Notes: a model not told the origin generated them from the letters alone. A DNA stretch of 64,000 bases from Heterobilharzia americana (GCA_944470555.2 OX104132.1:8069755-8133754), one strand, 5' to 3'; positions 22,206-33,594 are shown, numbered from the stretch's first letter. Translations and numbers: made by a program.

Positions 22206-23849
22206 TTTATTACTATTATTTGTCCATTGGGTTCATAGTGGAACATAGGGCTTCAGTAGCACATCTCCATTCCACTCTCTTCTCTGCAATCTTTTCAACC
22301 TGACTCCATGACTCCCGCGAGCTTTCATTTCTTCCTCACATGATCTCCTCCATGTCACCCTCGCCTCAGACGCCCAACTCGCCGTTTCCCATCTGGATTC
22401 CACTCGACTGCCTGGCGCGTGATGTCTCCGGTCGGCCTTTTCGGCGCATGCCCAATCCATCTCCACTTCCTTCTGCATATTTGTCAGGCGATGGGTTCTT
22501 GGTTGGTTCGTTGCCAGAGTGAGTTCCTTGTTGCTTATTCTCTCTGACCATCTGAGCTTCAGTATCGAGCGCAGGCAGTTGTTGATGAATGTCTGCAGTT
22601 TGTTGGAAGTGCTTTTCGTGACACGCCAAGTTTGTAAACCATCACATAGAAGCACTGACTTGAGATTGGCGTTGAAAATGCGGATCTTGTCCTTTGTGCT
22701 GAGTGCAGTAGATCTCCACACTGATTTCAGATTAATGAAAGCCTGTCTTGCTTTTCCGATCCTGGTTTTGACATCTTCGTCTGTGCCACCGCCTGTCGTT
22801 GAAACGATGCTGCATAGATAGGTGAAGGAGGCTACTTCCTTCAAGTTTCTCCCGTTGATGGTGATTGGTGCTTATTGTTGTTGTTGTTGTTGTTGTTGGT
22901 TGTTGGTTGGCGTTGGCGTTGGCGTTGGCGTTGGCGTTGGTTGGGTATCTTTATCACCTCTGTCTTCTCTACGTTCACTTGAAGTCCTGTCTTCGCTACC
23001 CTGCCTCTTCTGTCAACTTGTTAGTTTTCGCCTGTAGATCTTCAAGTTTGTGCGACATTAGACACAAGCCATTGGCGAAATCCAAATCTTCTAGGGTATT
23101 TTCATCGGTCAAACAGCGTATACCCGTCTCCTCACTCCTCACAGTTTGTTGTATGATCCAGTCCAGCCGAGTCAACCACAATCAGGAATATCATGGGGAT
23201 AGTAGGCAACCTTGTCTTACTCCTGTCTTCACTCGAAAGGCGTCGCTGAGCTTTTCATTGTGAATCAATTGGCATATAGCGTCGTCACATAGCTGTTGAA
23301 TGAGGTTGATGAGGGTTTGTGGCACTAAAACGTAATATTGAAGCAGCTGCCTGACAGATTACTTCTCGATCGACGCTGTCGAAGGCCTTTTCAAAATCGA
23401 TGAATTTGAGGTAACGAGTTGACTGCCATTGTATACTCTGTTCTACGATGATGCGTAGCGTAACGTTGCAAATGATGCCACATGATTTGTACTTCCTGAA
23501 TTCAGCCTGTTCCGGCCGTAATTTTGAATGCAAAGCATTGTTTAGTCTTACCAGGATGACGCGGCTTAGTATTTCGCTTGGGGTGGACAGGAGCATGGTT
23601 CCGCGCCAGTCCTTACAAAGGATTAGGTTTCCCTTCTTTGGGAGTTTGACAAGATACCCGTTCTTCCAATCGATCAGCAGGTACCTTTCGTTCCTTCCTT
23701 CAAAACCTTCTGTAATAGTGACTTGAGCTTATCCGCTGATGTCTCTGGGTCTATTTTCAATGCTTCTGGTGGAATTCCATCTAGTCCTGCTGCTTTTCCG
23801 CCCTTCAGCAACTTTACGGCGTTCAGAACTTCGGCTTTTTTCGGAGGGC
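22206..23849 (-). mobile_element. RTE-like non-LTR retrotransposon, 5'-truncated, mosaic copy (R4)
   Basis: Minus-strand copy covering RT and C-terminus. From 22206 to about 23230 it is almost identical to R1-R3, including FANG (23068-23079), the one-base deletion and a (GTTGGC)5 run. From about 23230 to 23849 it diverges strongly. It keeps the codons deleted in R1-R3 (a GDAF-equivalent with ..CTCGAAAGGCGTCGCTGAG..) and carries different RT residues (FIDFEKAFDSVDREVICQAAAS). It ends against a SINE-B 3' part. The sharp identity change suggests a chimera or gene conversion. Confidence 0.85.
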
Positions 23850-23925
23850 TAGGACGAAACAGTTGTCCAGTTATCTCAGGTTTTCAATGGTTCTCTAAAT
23901 GATGTCGGTCTGTGACAGCAGTTAG
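23850..23925 (+). repeat. SINE-B 3' end
   Basis: Has GGACGAAACAGTTGTCCAG, GGTTTTCAATGGTTCTC and TGATGTCGGTCTGTGACAG; the 5' half of the hammerhead is missing. The 5' SINE-B piece at 22.1 kb lies on the far side of R4, so R4 may have inserted inside one SINE-B. Confidence 0.55.
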
Positions 23926-24225
23926 TAGTCAGTGAAAACATGTTACGTCGGTGCAGGGATAAGTAACGTAAGAAAATCAGGTATATATTGGGACAGATAA
24001 TGCTACTGATACTAACAATGGCATTAACTATGAGATCAATTAACCGAAATAGGTATGGAAGAAAACCCTAGTTACAAGGTAGGAATGGTTTTTGAAGGCA
24101 AAGAGGGAATTTCTAAGAGTAAATATGGTCAGACAACGTTTCAACAATCGCCATGGTAGATTCAGGTTAACTACCATTTCCTTTTGCACTGAGAGGTTTG
24201 GTTTGGCAAGCTTTATAGCATTAAC

Positions 24226-24480
24226 TTCTCCAATCATAAGGTCAAGTATCTCCGTGGTTATGTCACTAACTATAACAATGCTTAATTTGTGTCCAAACCT
24301 TGGGGGGGGGGGACAACGATTCCACGAGGGTGCAGATACGCGTTGCTGACGAGTGCCAGTAAGAATGAAACCTACACCCAGGGCCTTTTGTCGATCACGT
24401 TTTAAACACCATTTAACATTCACCAAACTGCACCAATATGGTGAGCATCCTGGCTTAGTAGTCGCATGTAGAGTAGTAGG
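24226..24480 (+). repeat. SINE-C copy with partly preserved hammerhead
   Basis: Has GCAGATACGCGTTGCTGACGAGTG, GAATGAAACC and CCCAGGGCC. CTGACGA and GAAA are present, but the cleavage triplet reads ACC. Contains a G10 run at about 24302-24312. Confidence 0.6.
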
Positions 24481-24839
24481 TATGGTTTGGTCAGGATTCA
24501 GTACTAGACGACGTGAAATGGGCTGCTGTCTTGTGATTAATCATTACGAATATCCTCTTACGCTGCTGTCTGCTGACGATCCTAAAGAACTTAAGGGTAT
24601 CAGTATCAGGGCCATATTCCATTAGGCGTTTCACTATCGAACTTCTTATTGTCTTCTTTTCTGCATGATCCATCCATTTAGGTAGGTGTTCAACCTTTCG
24701 GGTAAACAAACGCATCTGCACATAACCTATACATTTTGAACTGACATATTCATTTAGAAGTGTGAAGGATCGGGACTATGTTGTTCCCTGATAGCTGCAA
24801 TAGCCGTTGGTGGTTCGAATTATTATTAAGCCTAAATAT

Positions 24840-25000
24840 TTGCACTAGTCTTTATCTTCAAATCGTTTATCCTCTCACATAACTTTGTTTGACTCGATAT
24901 CACTCATTTTCTACCCACCTCTTCTTTGTATACTACTGTGGCAACTGTAACCGATGTAGCAGCTTTCGTTGACTTTGTTTGGCTGTCTGTCTAATAGTAG
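24840..25000 (+). repeat. Second-family non-LTR element, 3' UTR scrap
   Basis: Matches the last ~140 bases of the 21.7 kb fragment (TTCTTTGTATACTACTGTGGC, GACTTTGTTTGGCTGTCTGTCTAA). Confidence 0.5.
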
Positions 25001-25239
25001 TGATTAATAGAGAATATCTAACTGGATAGAGGACACCCAATGTCTTCAATCTCCCCACCGCATTAATAACTAGTGTCACAATGACAGAGGGAACTGTAGA
25101 CGAAACACTAACGATCTGCAACTGCAAAGGTGGGGACTTGAGAAAATTTACAAGAGTCAAGTTTCTCTTGGAAAACAAAGCATGGTTCTGACGCGGTTAT
25201 TCCAGTAGAGATTTATCTATCACTTGAAATGAATCAGTA

Positions 25240-25890
25240 TCATGTAGTGAAATTTTTTTCGCCAAAAGATGGAAAATATGAACCTCAGATAAGCCTTACT
25301 TATCGTATTATTTTATTTATTTTAAAAGTCATTTTACTTATAACCTAATCACTAATATTATTGGAAAAAAAATCTCTTCAACAGCTTCAGACTGACTTTT
25401 GTACGACCTGTACGACCTAAATTTTGGAAACAACTCCATGTTAAGTAAAACTCATTATTATATATTATTCCATATTGTGTTTGAAAATCAGCCGGTTATT
25501 TCACTTTTACAAACTACGGTGCGTCACGGTGAAGTAATTTAATGATACGTACAGATGAATAAGATCACCTGAAAAACATACGGAAAGTTAGCATCAGACT
25601 TTGTTTTCTGTTCCACACAATTGAAGGAAAGGGCCTAATTACTTAACGCATCATGTGGATGAATCAAATATACGAGACTGGGTAGATATATTGTGACCAA
25701 TCACATTTTCAAGGTCAGTATTAATACTAAGTAGGACGAATCACATGATTAATTCAACTAAAGTCAGACAAAGTTACAACAACCTGGCGACTAGGTTAAC
25801 TCAGGAATATAACAGAGACAACGTTACACCAGAACACGCTGGCGATTAGACTTTTCATTAGCATCACCTGCATACTACTCACTAATGTCA
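25240..25890 (+). repeat. Dispersed ~650-bp repeat (family D), copy 1
   Basis: Collinear with 53840-54210 and 63290-63880: TTATTTTATTTATTT block, TGTACGAC..TAT block, ACGGTGCGTCACGG, ATAAATCAGAATACC/ATGAGATCACGT block, and an ACAACTATAACC-like end. No coding content; origin unknown. Confidence 0.55.
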
Positions 25891-25958
25891 ATGATAAGAG
25901 CACATACACACATGTACACGTACAAACACTTTTAACTCAATATAATGGTCATTCTTAC

Positions 25959-26404
25959 CATCTGATGAGTCATGTTTATGAACAGGCATATCGTAGGCTT
26001 CTAAACCCCTGGAAGACGTGGACACTTCTCTTCATCTTCACCACCTGGACAGTTTGAATGCCCATTGCAGACTAAACTAGGCTGAACACAATAAATTATT
26101 TTCGGCACTGTAGGATGACGCTGTAGCACAGTAGATTTCATTGAAGCCACTGAATTTTTAGTAGTTGAAAAAATTGTAGACGCTTTTGTCATTGTTGTCG
26201 GTGGTGGTGGCGTTGTCGTAGTTGATATCTGTAATTCTGATAATCGTGAATGTGACTTGTCACTTTTACCACTGTTGCCATCATTTTCATCATCATCTAC
26301 CTCTTCGTAAGTAGATTTAGACCGAATTGTTAAATTGAAATACTCTTTATAGGCAATATAATTCGTGGGTAATATACAAGGTACCCAGTCGCCTTCACAA
26401 AGTG
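25959..26404 (-). CDS. NETO-like protein, LDLa exon with long insert and a frame gap
   Basis: This exon follows CUB2 and encodes an LDL-receptor class A module. Seen: acceptor CCCCTTTAG before 26404, phase 1 entry, and LCEGDWVPC supplying the first two cysteines. A low-complexity stretch of about 95 residues follows (acidic DDDEND, then STTTTPPPPTT), and then YC-x6-C-x5-C-x8-C ending GGEDEEKC supplies the other four. The same order CUB-CUB-LDLa-TM defines NETO proteins. The reading frame stops at 26001-26003, but the next frame stays open (GLEAYDMPVHKHDSSD) to a strong donor GATG|GTAAGA at 25958. One extra base in the GGGG run (CCCC at 26006-26009 on the plus strand) would join the two frames and also give the phase-1 exit that the next exon needs. 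I therefore take the exon to end at 25959, with an apparent one-base deletion or sequence error. Confidence 0.8.
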
Positions 26405-26924
26405 CTAAAGGGGATTTTAAAGAGAAAATCAAAGTGATAGGAATTAGAGTTGGTAAAACTAAACCGCGGTCTCTATGAAATTATTGCCTAACCTAGTAAC
26501 GCTGAAATTCCCGTCGATTAGCTACTTGTCGTTCCAAGGTCAGATAGTGAATAGTTTGGTCACGTTTGTGCACAAATGACTGGTATATTTCAGCAATATT
26601 TCGTCATACTGCAAACTTTTATTCAAATTTAGTCTTTATACGACTCCAGTAGTATTCTAATTCATCTTCACTATTCATCACATTTTGACAGCTTAGGCAT
26701 TGATTGATGGTAAAATAGAAATTAAGGACCGGTCCGGATTCTAACCAGTGATTATAGGGTTTCCTGTCAAGTCTTCTGCCAAATCAGCTACAAGATGCGG
26801 TGGATGTATTGACACTATTTCTGTTGGCATGCTTGACAAATTACTTTAACTATCAAATCCCAACATAATAAAAATGCGGATGCCTCAATATAGCTTGAAT
26901 AACAATTATGGCAATTCACTAGGT

Positions 26925-27290
26925 TGTGGCTAGAAGAGGAATCCAGAAAGTACGTTTTGTCCTATTTGGAACTCGCCAGATATGTCGAGGCATCCACATG
27001 GGAGCTTATATACCAATAGAGGTCGGACAATTTGATCCAATAAAACAATGGAAAATTACAAGTTTATATCGATAAACAGTAATAACTAATATCCGTTGTA
27101 CAAGAGGTGGCTATCGTTCCTCAGTAGCATAGTGGATAACTCCTTGGCGTTCGAAGCGATGGGTACGAGGTTTGAGTCTCAGTAGGATCATCATCACTGA
27201 CTGGGGTGCACGTACATCCAACTGATGAGTCCCAAATAGGACAGAACGAGCGTCCCAGATTCCTCTGTTAGCCACAAAAAAGTGAATTGT
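26925..27290 (+). repeat. Sm-alpha-type SINE, near full-length
   Basis: Layout: an inverted decayed ribozyme (26941-26990 minus: CTGGCGA, CAAAAC), the block GAGGCATCCACATGGGAG .. GAAAATTACAAG, then the tRNA-like promoter (A-box-like TAGCATAGTGG near 27126; B-box-like GGTTTGAGTCTC near 27170). A plus-strand hammerhead at 27216-27260 and the CTCTGTTAGCCAC tail follow. This order is that of schistosome Sm-alpha elements. Confidence 0.8.
27216..27260 (+). ncRNA. Hammerhead ribozyme, Sm-alpha type, mutated core
   Basis: ATCCAA, CTGATGA, stem II GTCC-CAAATA-GGAC and the GTC triplet are present, but the box expected as GAAA reads AGAA (GGACAGAACG). Probably inactive. Confidence 0.7.
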
Positions 27291-27994
27291 CATAATAAAA
27301 ATGAATAAATTTGCGGCTGAATGTGAGACCGTCTAAAACAGAAACTCCACTAAAATACTTGTCTTTTCATGTCTGACGGGATATCTTTCATATATAAGGA
27401 GACACTAGAAACCTAATTGTCTGAATTCTTGGTAAAGTTAGTATTTGAATTAGGGCTTGGTTACTGTAAAAAACCTCTGAGTAATATGAAATGTCTTTTT
27501 ATGTTTCCAGTACCGAATAATTTTATGCCGTTTCAAGTTATGAACTTTGAGTATATGACAAAAGGGGAAGGTAAAATTTAAAGTTTGGCAGTGAAAAGAT
27601 GCGATCGACGTACTTGTAAATTGACAGTCTCTATCTTAGTGAACAAAGCGAATGGAATAAGAACTCATACTTACATAACCAATTATATTTTACTAACTCA
27701 TCTTACTTATTGAAAGCTTTTTAAAAATTTGATAGTAATAATGGCTTTATTCTAAAGAATGCTCCGGAAATACTTTGCAGCATGTTATTCAGCGTCATTT
27801 GGGCAGAAACAGTCTTTATGTATACATAATAGATTGAAATAAGTAGAAATTGCACATAAAATATAAGAATATTTGCTCCGTCTACAAATTTCGTGAACAT
27901 ACAGAGTTGACTTAGGTAGATAGTCGCATTAGCAATTAAATTCATAACACATAAATAACAACAAGCTGTGCAGTCTTTCATTAGTTTACCTTCA

Positions 27995-28135
27995 AAACAA
28001 AAATTCGATCCCAAACCGGGTTGTGGGTGCTTACTGCTGAGGAGTCCCGTTCTGGGACGTAACAACTGTCCAGTGCTGCCAGGTTTTCAGTGGTTCCCCA
28101 ACTGATGTCAGTATATGATGTATACTACCTGTGAA
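27995..28135 (+). repeat. SINE-B 3' half
   Basis: Runs from GATCCCAAACCGGG through the ribozyme block to CAGTATATGATGTATACTACC. Confidence 0.65.
28031..28076 (+). ncRNA. SINE-B hammerhead, one core change
   Basis: CTGAGGA, stem II GTCCC-GTTCT-GGGAC (five pairs) and GTC are present, with stem I TACTG/CAGTG. GAAA reads GTAA, which removes an invariant A, so it is predicted inactive. Confidence 0.65.
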
Positions 28136-28490
28136 AGTTGGTTCATTTCTAACAGTTTTTTCATCACAAAGGAAAGGAGCAAATTACAGTATTATAGAGA
28201 TTTTATATTCAGTAGTATGTAAATAAAGCCCTGTATACTTCCTTCGACCTCACCTGGTTAACTAGTTCACTAGTTACTAGCCGGTCCTAAGCCCGCATAA
28301 AGAGGGAAGGTTGGGCATAGGGCTAGCAACCCTACCCCGTAAAACAAATCCAACCGCTAAAGAAACTTCAAAGCACATAGAAAATATTAAAAATAAAAAC
28401 AAACTTATTCCTCGCTGGAATCGGAGAGGCGAAATGACGCCGGTTGGTGAAAGCCCTTGAGAAGCCAGTTGGCCGATTTGTCTTCTCTCG

Positions 28491-29834
28491 ATGAAAGCGA
28501 AAGTGAAAGTGGGGACATGGAATGTCCGCACCATGTTTGAACCCAGCAAGGCAGCCCAGATTGCAAAAGAGATGAGAAGGTATCAGAGTGAAGTGCTTGG
28601 AATTTGCGAAAGCAGATGGAATTGGAGTGGACTCTCCAAACTGTCAACTGGAGAATCAATAATCTACTCCGGTCACCCAGATGACAAACACGAGCACACT
28701 GAGTTTTGCAGTGCCCATCATGATGTCCCCAAGAGCATGGAAGGCTGTCTCTCATGCAGTGGGAACCAATCTCCTCAACATCAGGATCATGACAGCAAGG
28801 TTCAACTCAAAAGGGAGGAATATCACAATCATACAATACTACGCTACGCACCTACAAATAACGCAGATGAAGAGAAGAAGGAGGAACTCGACAGACAACT
28901 GCAATCAACACTGGACAAGACCCCACCTCAGATGGCGACATCAAAATTCTAATGGGTGGGGTGACATGAATGCCAAACTGGGAGCAGACAACACAGGAAG
29001 AGAACTAACCATGGGCCGAGAAGCGCTAGGTGGAATGAACGAGAATAGAGAATTGTTTGTAGAATTCTGTGCATTCAACGATTTGGTGATTGCAGTGAGG
29101 CAGTGTGTTCAAGCACAAGGATATCCACAAAGCGATATAGATTTGATTTCACCAGATGGACACAGTGCACTAAAAATCAGATCGACTTTATCTCAATCTC
29201 AAGAAAGTGGAGACGCAGTCTACTTGACACAAGGTCAAGAAGAGGAGCAGATGTAGAATCACACCACTCACTATCTAGTGCAAGGAACCTAACTTCCAAA
29301 TCAAGTTGAGAGTCTTCAAGGAAGCTGGTGACAGACCACAGTTCAAGTACAACACTCGGAAACTGAAGGACGAAACTACGAAGAAAGTCTTCACGTCAGC
29401 CATCAAGACAAAATGGGAGATATCGAGGAACATCCCTGAAGAAACCTGTGTGGAAGAACACTGGAGGTCTTGGAAAGAGATGTGGAGAGAAACCTGCATA
29501 ACCGTATTAGGAAGGAAGAAGAAAGAAGACAAGGAATGGATCTCGACGGATACATGGAAGCTGATAGGATAGGGAGAGGAGGATGGTGAAGCAGAAGATA
29601 AACCAGTGCAAGGATGCACAACGAGAAGAGGAACTGAGTACAATGTATAAAACACTGGTCAAAGAAGTGAAGAAGAGTGCGCGGAAAGACAAAAGACACT
29701 TCTACGAAACACTGGCAAGTGAAGCAGAACAGGCTGCAGGCAGGAGAGACAGAGACCTGATAACATTGTATCAAATAACCAGGTTACTATCCGGGAGGGG
29801 AGAGATCAACGCAGACGAAACCAATAAAAGATGA
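28491..29834 (+). pseudogene. Endonuclease domain of R3, frameshifted
   Basis: VGTWNVRTM, ESRWNWSG, NQIDFISIS and RRGADVESHH are recognisable in three different frames, with breaks at the same positions as in R2. It begins with a plausible ATG, but no frame spans the domain. Confidence 0.82.
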
Positions 29835-29999
29835 TGAAGGAGATATAATTACGAAAGAAGAGAAACAAAGGAGAGGATGGGCCGACCACTTCAAGAAGCT
29901 CTTGAATCGACCACCACCACCACCTGCACTTCGTCCAGAAATACCACCTGCAGCCCAGCCACAGAACTACAAGTGAACACAAATCCTCCAACAAAAATG

Positions 30000-31570
30000 G
30001 AAGTCCTGAACGCCATAAAGCAACTGAAATGTAGGAAAGCAGCAGGACCAGATGGAATCCCGCCAGAAGCACTGAGAACAGACGCATAGACAACAGTGGA
30101 CATGCTCACACAACTATTGCAGAAGGTGTGGAAGGAAGAGAAGGTACCTGGCTAGTGATTGGAAGAAGAGTTACCTTGTCAAACTCCCAAAGAAAGGCGA
30201 CCTAAGTGTTTGCAAGAACTGGCGCGGAACCACGCTCCTGTCCGCCCCAAGCAAAATGTTATGCCGCATCATCCTGGAGAGACCAACAGTGCGCTGGATT
30301 CAAAACTACGACCCGAACAGTCTGGCTGGCTTCAGGAAGTACAAATCATGTGCGGACCAAATTGCAACGCTACACTTCACATCATCATCATAGGACAGAG
30401 TATAGAATGGCAGTCAACCCTCTACCTCAACTTCATCGACTTTGAGAAGGCCTTTGACAGCGTCGACCGACAAGTAATTTGGCAACTGCTTCAACACTAC
30501 GGAATACCACAAACCTCTATCAGCCTCATTCAACAACTACATGAAGACGCCACATACCAAGTTATTCACAATGGGAAGCTCAGTGAAGACAGGAGTAAGA
30601 CAAGGTTGCCTACTATCCCCATGATATTCCTGATTGTGGTTGACTCGGCTGGACTGGATCATACAACAAACTGTGAGGAGTGAGGAGACGGGTATACGCT
30701 GTTTGACCGATGAAAATACCCTAGAAGATTTGGATTTCGCCAATGGCTTGTGTCTAATGTCGCACAAACTTGAAGATCTACAGGCGAAAACTAACAAGTT
30801 GACAGAAGAGGCAGGGTAGCGAAGACAGGACTTCAAGTGAACGTGGAGAAGACAGAGGTGATAAAGATACCCAACCAACGCCAACGCCAACGCCAACGCC
30901 AACGCCAACGCCAACGCCAACAACAGCAACAACAACAACAACAACAATAAGCACCAATCACCATCAACGGGAGAAACTTGAAGGAAGTAGCCTCCTTCAC
31001 CTATCTATGCAGCATCGTTTCAACGACAGGCGGTGGCACAGACGAAGATGTCAAAACCAGGATCGGAAAAGCAAGACAGGCTTTCATTAATCTGAAATCA
31101 GTGTGGAGATCTACTGCACTCAGCACAAAGGACAAGATCCGCATTTTCAACGCCAATCTCAAGTCAGTGCGTGTCACGAAAAGCACTTCCAACAAACTGC
31201 AGACATTCATCAACAACTGCCTGCGCTCGATACTGAAGCTCAGATGGTCAGAGAGAATAAGCAACAAGGAACTCACTCTGGCAACGAACCAACCAAGAAC
31301 CCATCGCCTGACAAATATGCAGAAGGAAGTGGAGATGGATTGGGCATGCGCCGAGAAGACCGTTCGGAGACATCACGCGCCAGGCATCGAGTGGAATCCA
31401 GATGGGAAGCGGCGAGTTGGGCGTCTGAGGCGAGGGTGACATGGAGGAGATCATGTGAGGAAGAAATGAAAGCTCGCGGGGAGTCATGGAGCCAGGTTGA
31501 AAAGATTGCAGAGAAGAGAGTGGAATGGAGATGTGCTACTGAAGCCCTATGTTCCACTATGAACCCAATT
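30000..31570 (+). pseudogene. Reverse transcriptase domain of R3, inactive
   Basis: KAAGPDGIPPEAL, then a stop, FIDFEKAFDSVDR, FANG in place of FADD, and a C-terminal region with SFTYLCSIVSTTGGG. The C-terminal ORF is shortened by the deletion near 31168. Same catalytic loss as R2. Confidence 0.85.
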
Positions 31571-31611
31571 TGAAATAATTATATGATAATAATATATTTG
31601 CTTCTGGTATT

Positions 31612-31800
31612 ACCTGACGACCGATACGCAGACAGTTGTGACTGAAGGGGATATAGATTGTCTGATGTAATTACTTCTGCGAAATTTTTCCATGAGTTAA
31701 GATATTTGTTTACGACAGTTTCGATCTGATGGTTCAGAGATACACCACTACTTCTGCCGACAATCTTCCAAGTTCTATAGTATATTGCGTAGTCTTTATT
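31612..31800 (-). other. Open coding-like island of unknown identity
   Basis: Minus-strand open frame RSSGVSLNHQIETVVNKY .. YPLQSQLSAYRSSG ending at a donor-like CGTCAG|GTAATA. The residue mix looks protein-like and is unlike the surrounding repeats. The available acceptors (GGCAG or TATAG) give the wrong phase for insertion between the CUB2 and LDLa exons. It may be a decayed exon, part of an unrecognised transposon, or chance. Confidence 0.22.
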
Positions 31801-32657
31801 CAGCAAACCCAGAAAAGAATAAAGGCAATCAAGAAGGGAGAATAGTCGTGATGCAGGAGTTTATAAAACAAAAGATAAGAAGCTGGATTATACCAGGTAC
31901 TCTCAACCTCCAAATATAGTGAGTTAGATGGAAGATAATTTTGGAAATTAGTAAGATATGGAAAGACTAGGAAATGTTCGAAGTAAAATGCACGTCAAGA
32001 TAAATCACACTTGTAACATATTCTAGTACGCAGACATCAATAGAACAGTACTCCAACGTCTGCTCAGTCTCTCTAGAAAATTCGATCTCTTTTGTTACCG
32101 ATTATAATTTAGAAAACAATTTATCAGCATAATCATACTGATCCATGATGATGTTTTTAGTACCTTTACCTGGCTGAATCGACAGCAAATCTTTCATTGT
32201 GATAAGCCTTTAAGTTGAGATCTTTTCTCCCAAGATAATAGCCCTGTAATGTACAGTTTTGTGTTAACTTACTCATAGAAACAATTCAAAATTGTTGACT
32301 TCATGTGTTATAAACTTTTTCTACAAACTCGAAAAAGATCGTTTGTTCAACTGATTCGACTCCCAAACGGATTCTTCTAATAAGGTGGTTAGTAGATGAC
32401 AAAATACTGCAGAATTTCGGGACTGGTAACAATGCTTGCATTCGAACAGTTGGTAAGGAAGTTTTGGAATAGTGAAACTTGTTTTTCAGCCCTCTTCTGA
32501 AAACAGAGTGGGAATCTACTGTCTTCAGACTCCTCCTAAGTTCTATTTTTTCAAATTTCCTGAATGTAGCTTTGCAATTGTATTTGTCTATTCCTTGACT
32601 TTTTCACGTTCCCAGTGGAAATATTCCACTAGAACGTTACTTTCGACAGCCTAATAT

Positions 32658-33307
32658 GGTAGAACTAAACTTTAGTGACGGCGAAACTTGAGGATAAGCA
32701 ACCAGGTTGGAGATGACTTATTTAAGCTATTCGTTATGTCCACTTACCGCGTTGTTGACGCTGCATAAGTCTTTGATGAATTATAAAGAAGATAACGCTG
32801 CAGGTTATACGTGGAATTTGTTGGAGAAGTTAATGTGGTTGAACTATAGAAAGAATCTATCCTACCAGTTATTGAGAAAAAAAGATACCAACGGGTACCA
32901 CATTACACAGATACTTGGAAGTTATAAATGCTGTTTTCTGAAATGACTATTGTTCACAAAAAGCACTTTGTTGATCAGACAACTGGTGTGCACACAAACA
33001 ACCTTGGAAATATGTGGAGTCGTCTTAAAAATATCTTAAGACGTTTGATGGGATCACGAAGGGAAATTTCCCAAATAAGATTTAAACAATATTATTTCAT
33101 AAGGATTACTGACATTGCAGACAGTGGTATGGTGTCAAAGATGATAAAACCTATTTATATCTAGATATCTTTATTTCTTGGGCAAATCAGATCATAAATT
33201 GTAAGTAAAGTACCATTTTCCTAAATACGTTATTCTTCATATTCCCGATTCTGATTGGTCAGTGCGTATTTGAACCTGATTCGCCGTCACTAGAGCTTAG
33301 TTCAACC
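32658..33307 (+). mobile_element. Merlin-type DNA transposon, internally deleted
   Basis: Terminal inverted repeats of about 28 bp: left end GGTAGAACTAAACTTTAGTG continuing ACGGCGAA (32658-32685), right end the complement of GGTTGAACTAAGC..AGTGACGGCGAA (33280-33307). Imperfect flanking duplications CCTAATAT and CCTAATTT fit the 8-9 bp target duplications of Merlin. The element is only 650 bp and keeps the C-terminal part of the transposase. Confidence 0.82.
32928..33164 (+). pseudogene. Merlin (ISXO2/IS1016-like) transposase C-terminal remnant
   Basis: Translation contains VHKKHFVDQTTGVHTNNLGN followed by MWSRLKN. This is the signature of the last part of the DDE domain in ISXO2-like transposases (H-x-x-x-FVD-x-x-TG-x-HT-x-x-x-E/N-x-x-W). 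The glutamate that usually follows HTNN is Gly/Asn here. Upstream, 32707-32946 is open in another frame with little similarity, so the catalytic N-terminal part is deleted or frameshifted. Cut-and-paste activity is not expected; an intact relative elsewhere could mobilise it through the inverted repeats. Confidence 0.8.
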
Positions 33308-33594
33308 CTAATTTTAACTGATTAGTCATCAGTAAGCATAATCATTTGTAATTATTACCAAAACGGTTGTACAGCTACTGAAAATGATTCATCGAAAAGA
33401 AAATTTTTTTGGGTTGATGACCGAAGGTGAAATGAAAATTTTTTGACTGAATTATTTGATGCTAATTTGAATTTCTCAATAGGTTTGCAAAACGTACTAC
33501 TACGTCACAATTTCAGTAGTTAGAAATCAAACAGGCTTATGTGTAGATTTTGCCAGATAGGCAAACCAGAATGATCTAAACACCGATCAGAGTT

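Larger units (their letters stand above)
17382..25958. other. Intron of the NETO-like gene (8.6 kb)
   Basis: Contains SINE-B copies, a head-to-tail jumble of second-family non-LTR fragments, a truncated RTE copy (R4), a SINE-C copy and part of a dispersed ~650-bp repeat. Nothing identifiable in about 17460-17940, 19090-21250 and 24490-24830. Confidence 0.5.
28247..31577 (+). mobile_element. RTE-like non-LTR retrotransposon, long but defective copy (R3)
   Basis: About 3.3 kb, almost base-for-base the same as R2, with the same broken frames: endonuclease start VGTWNVRTM at 28506, GGGGT insertion near 28955, motif A FIDFEKAFDSVDR near 30435, and FANG at 30736-30747. Differences include a (CCAACG)7 run (five in R2), a small deletion near 31168 removing the LLCDGLQTW-equivalent codons, and no (TAA)n tail. 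The closeness to R2 implies recent copying or gene conversion. Confidence 0.92.
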
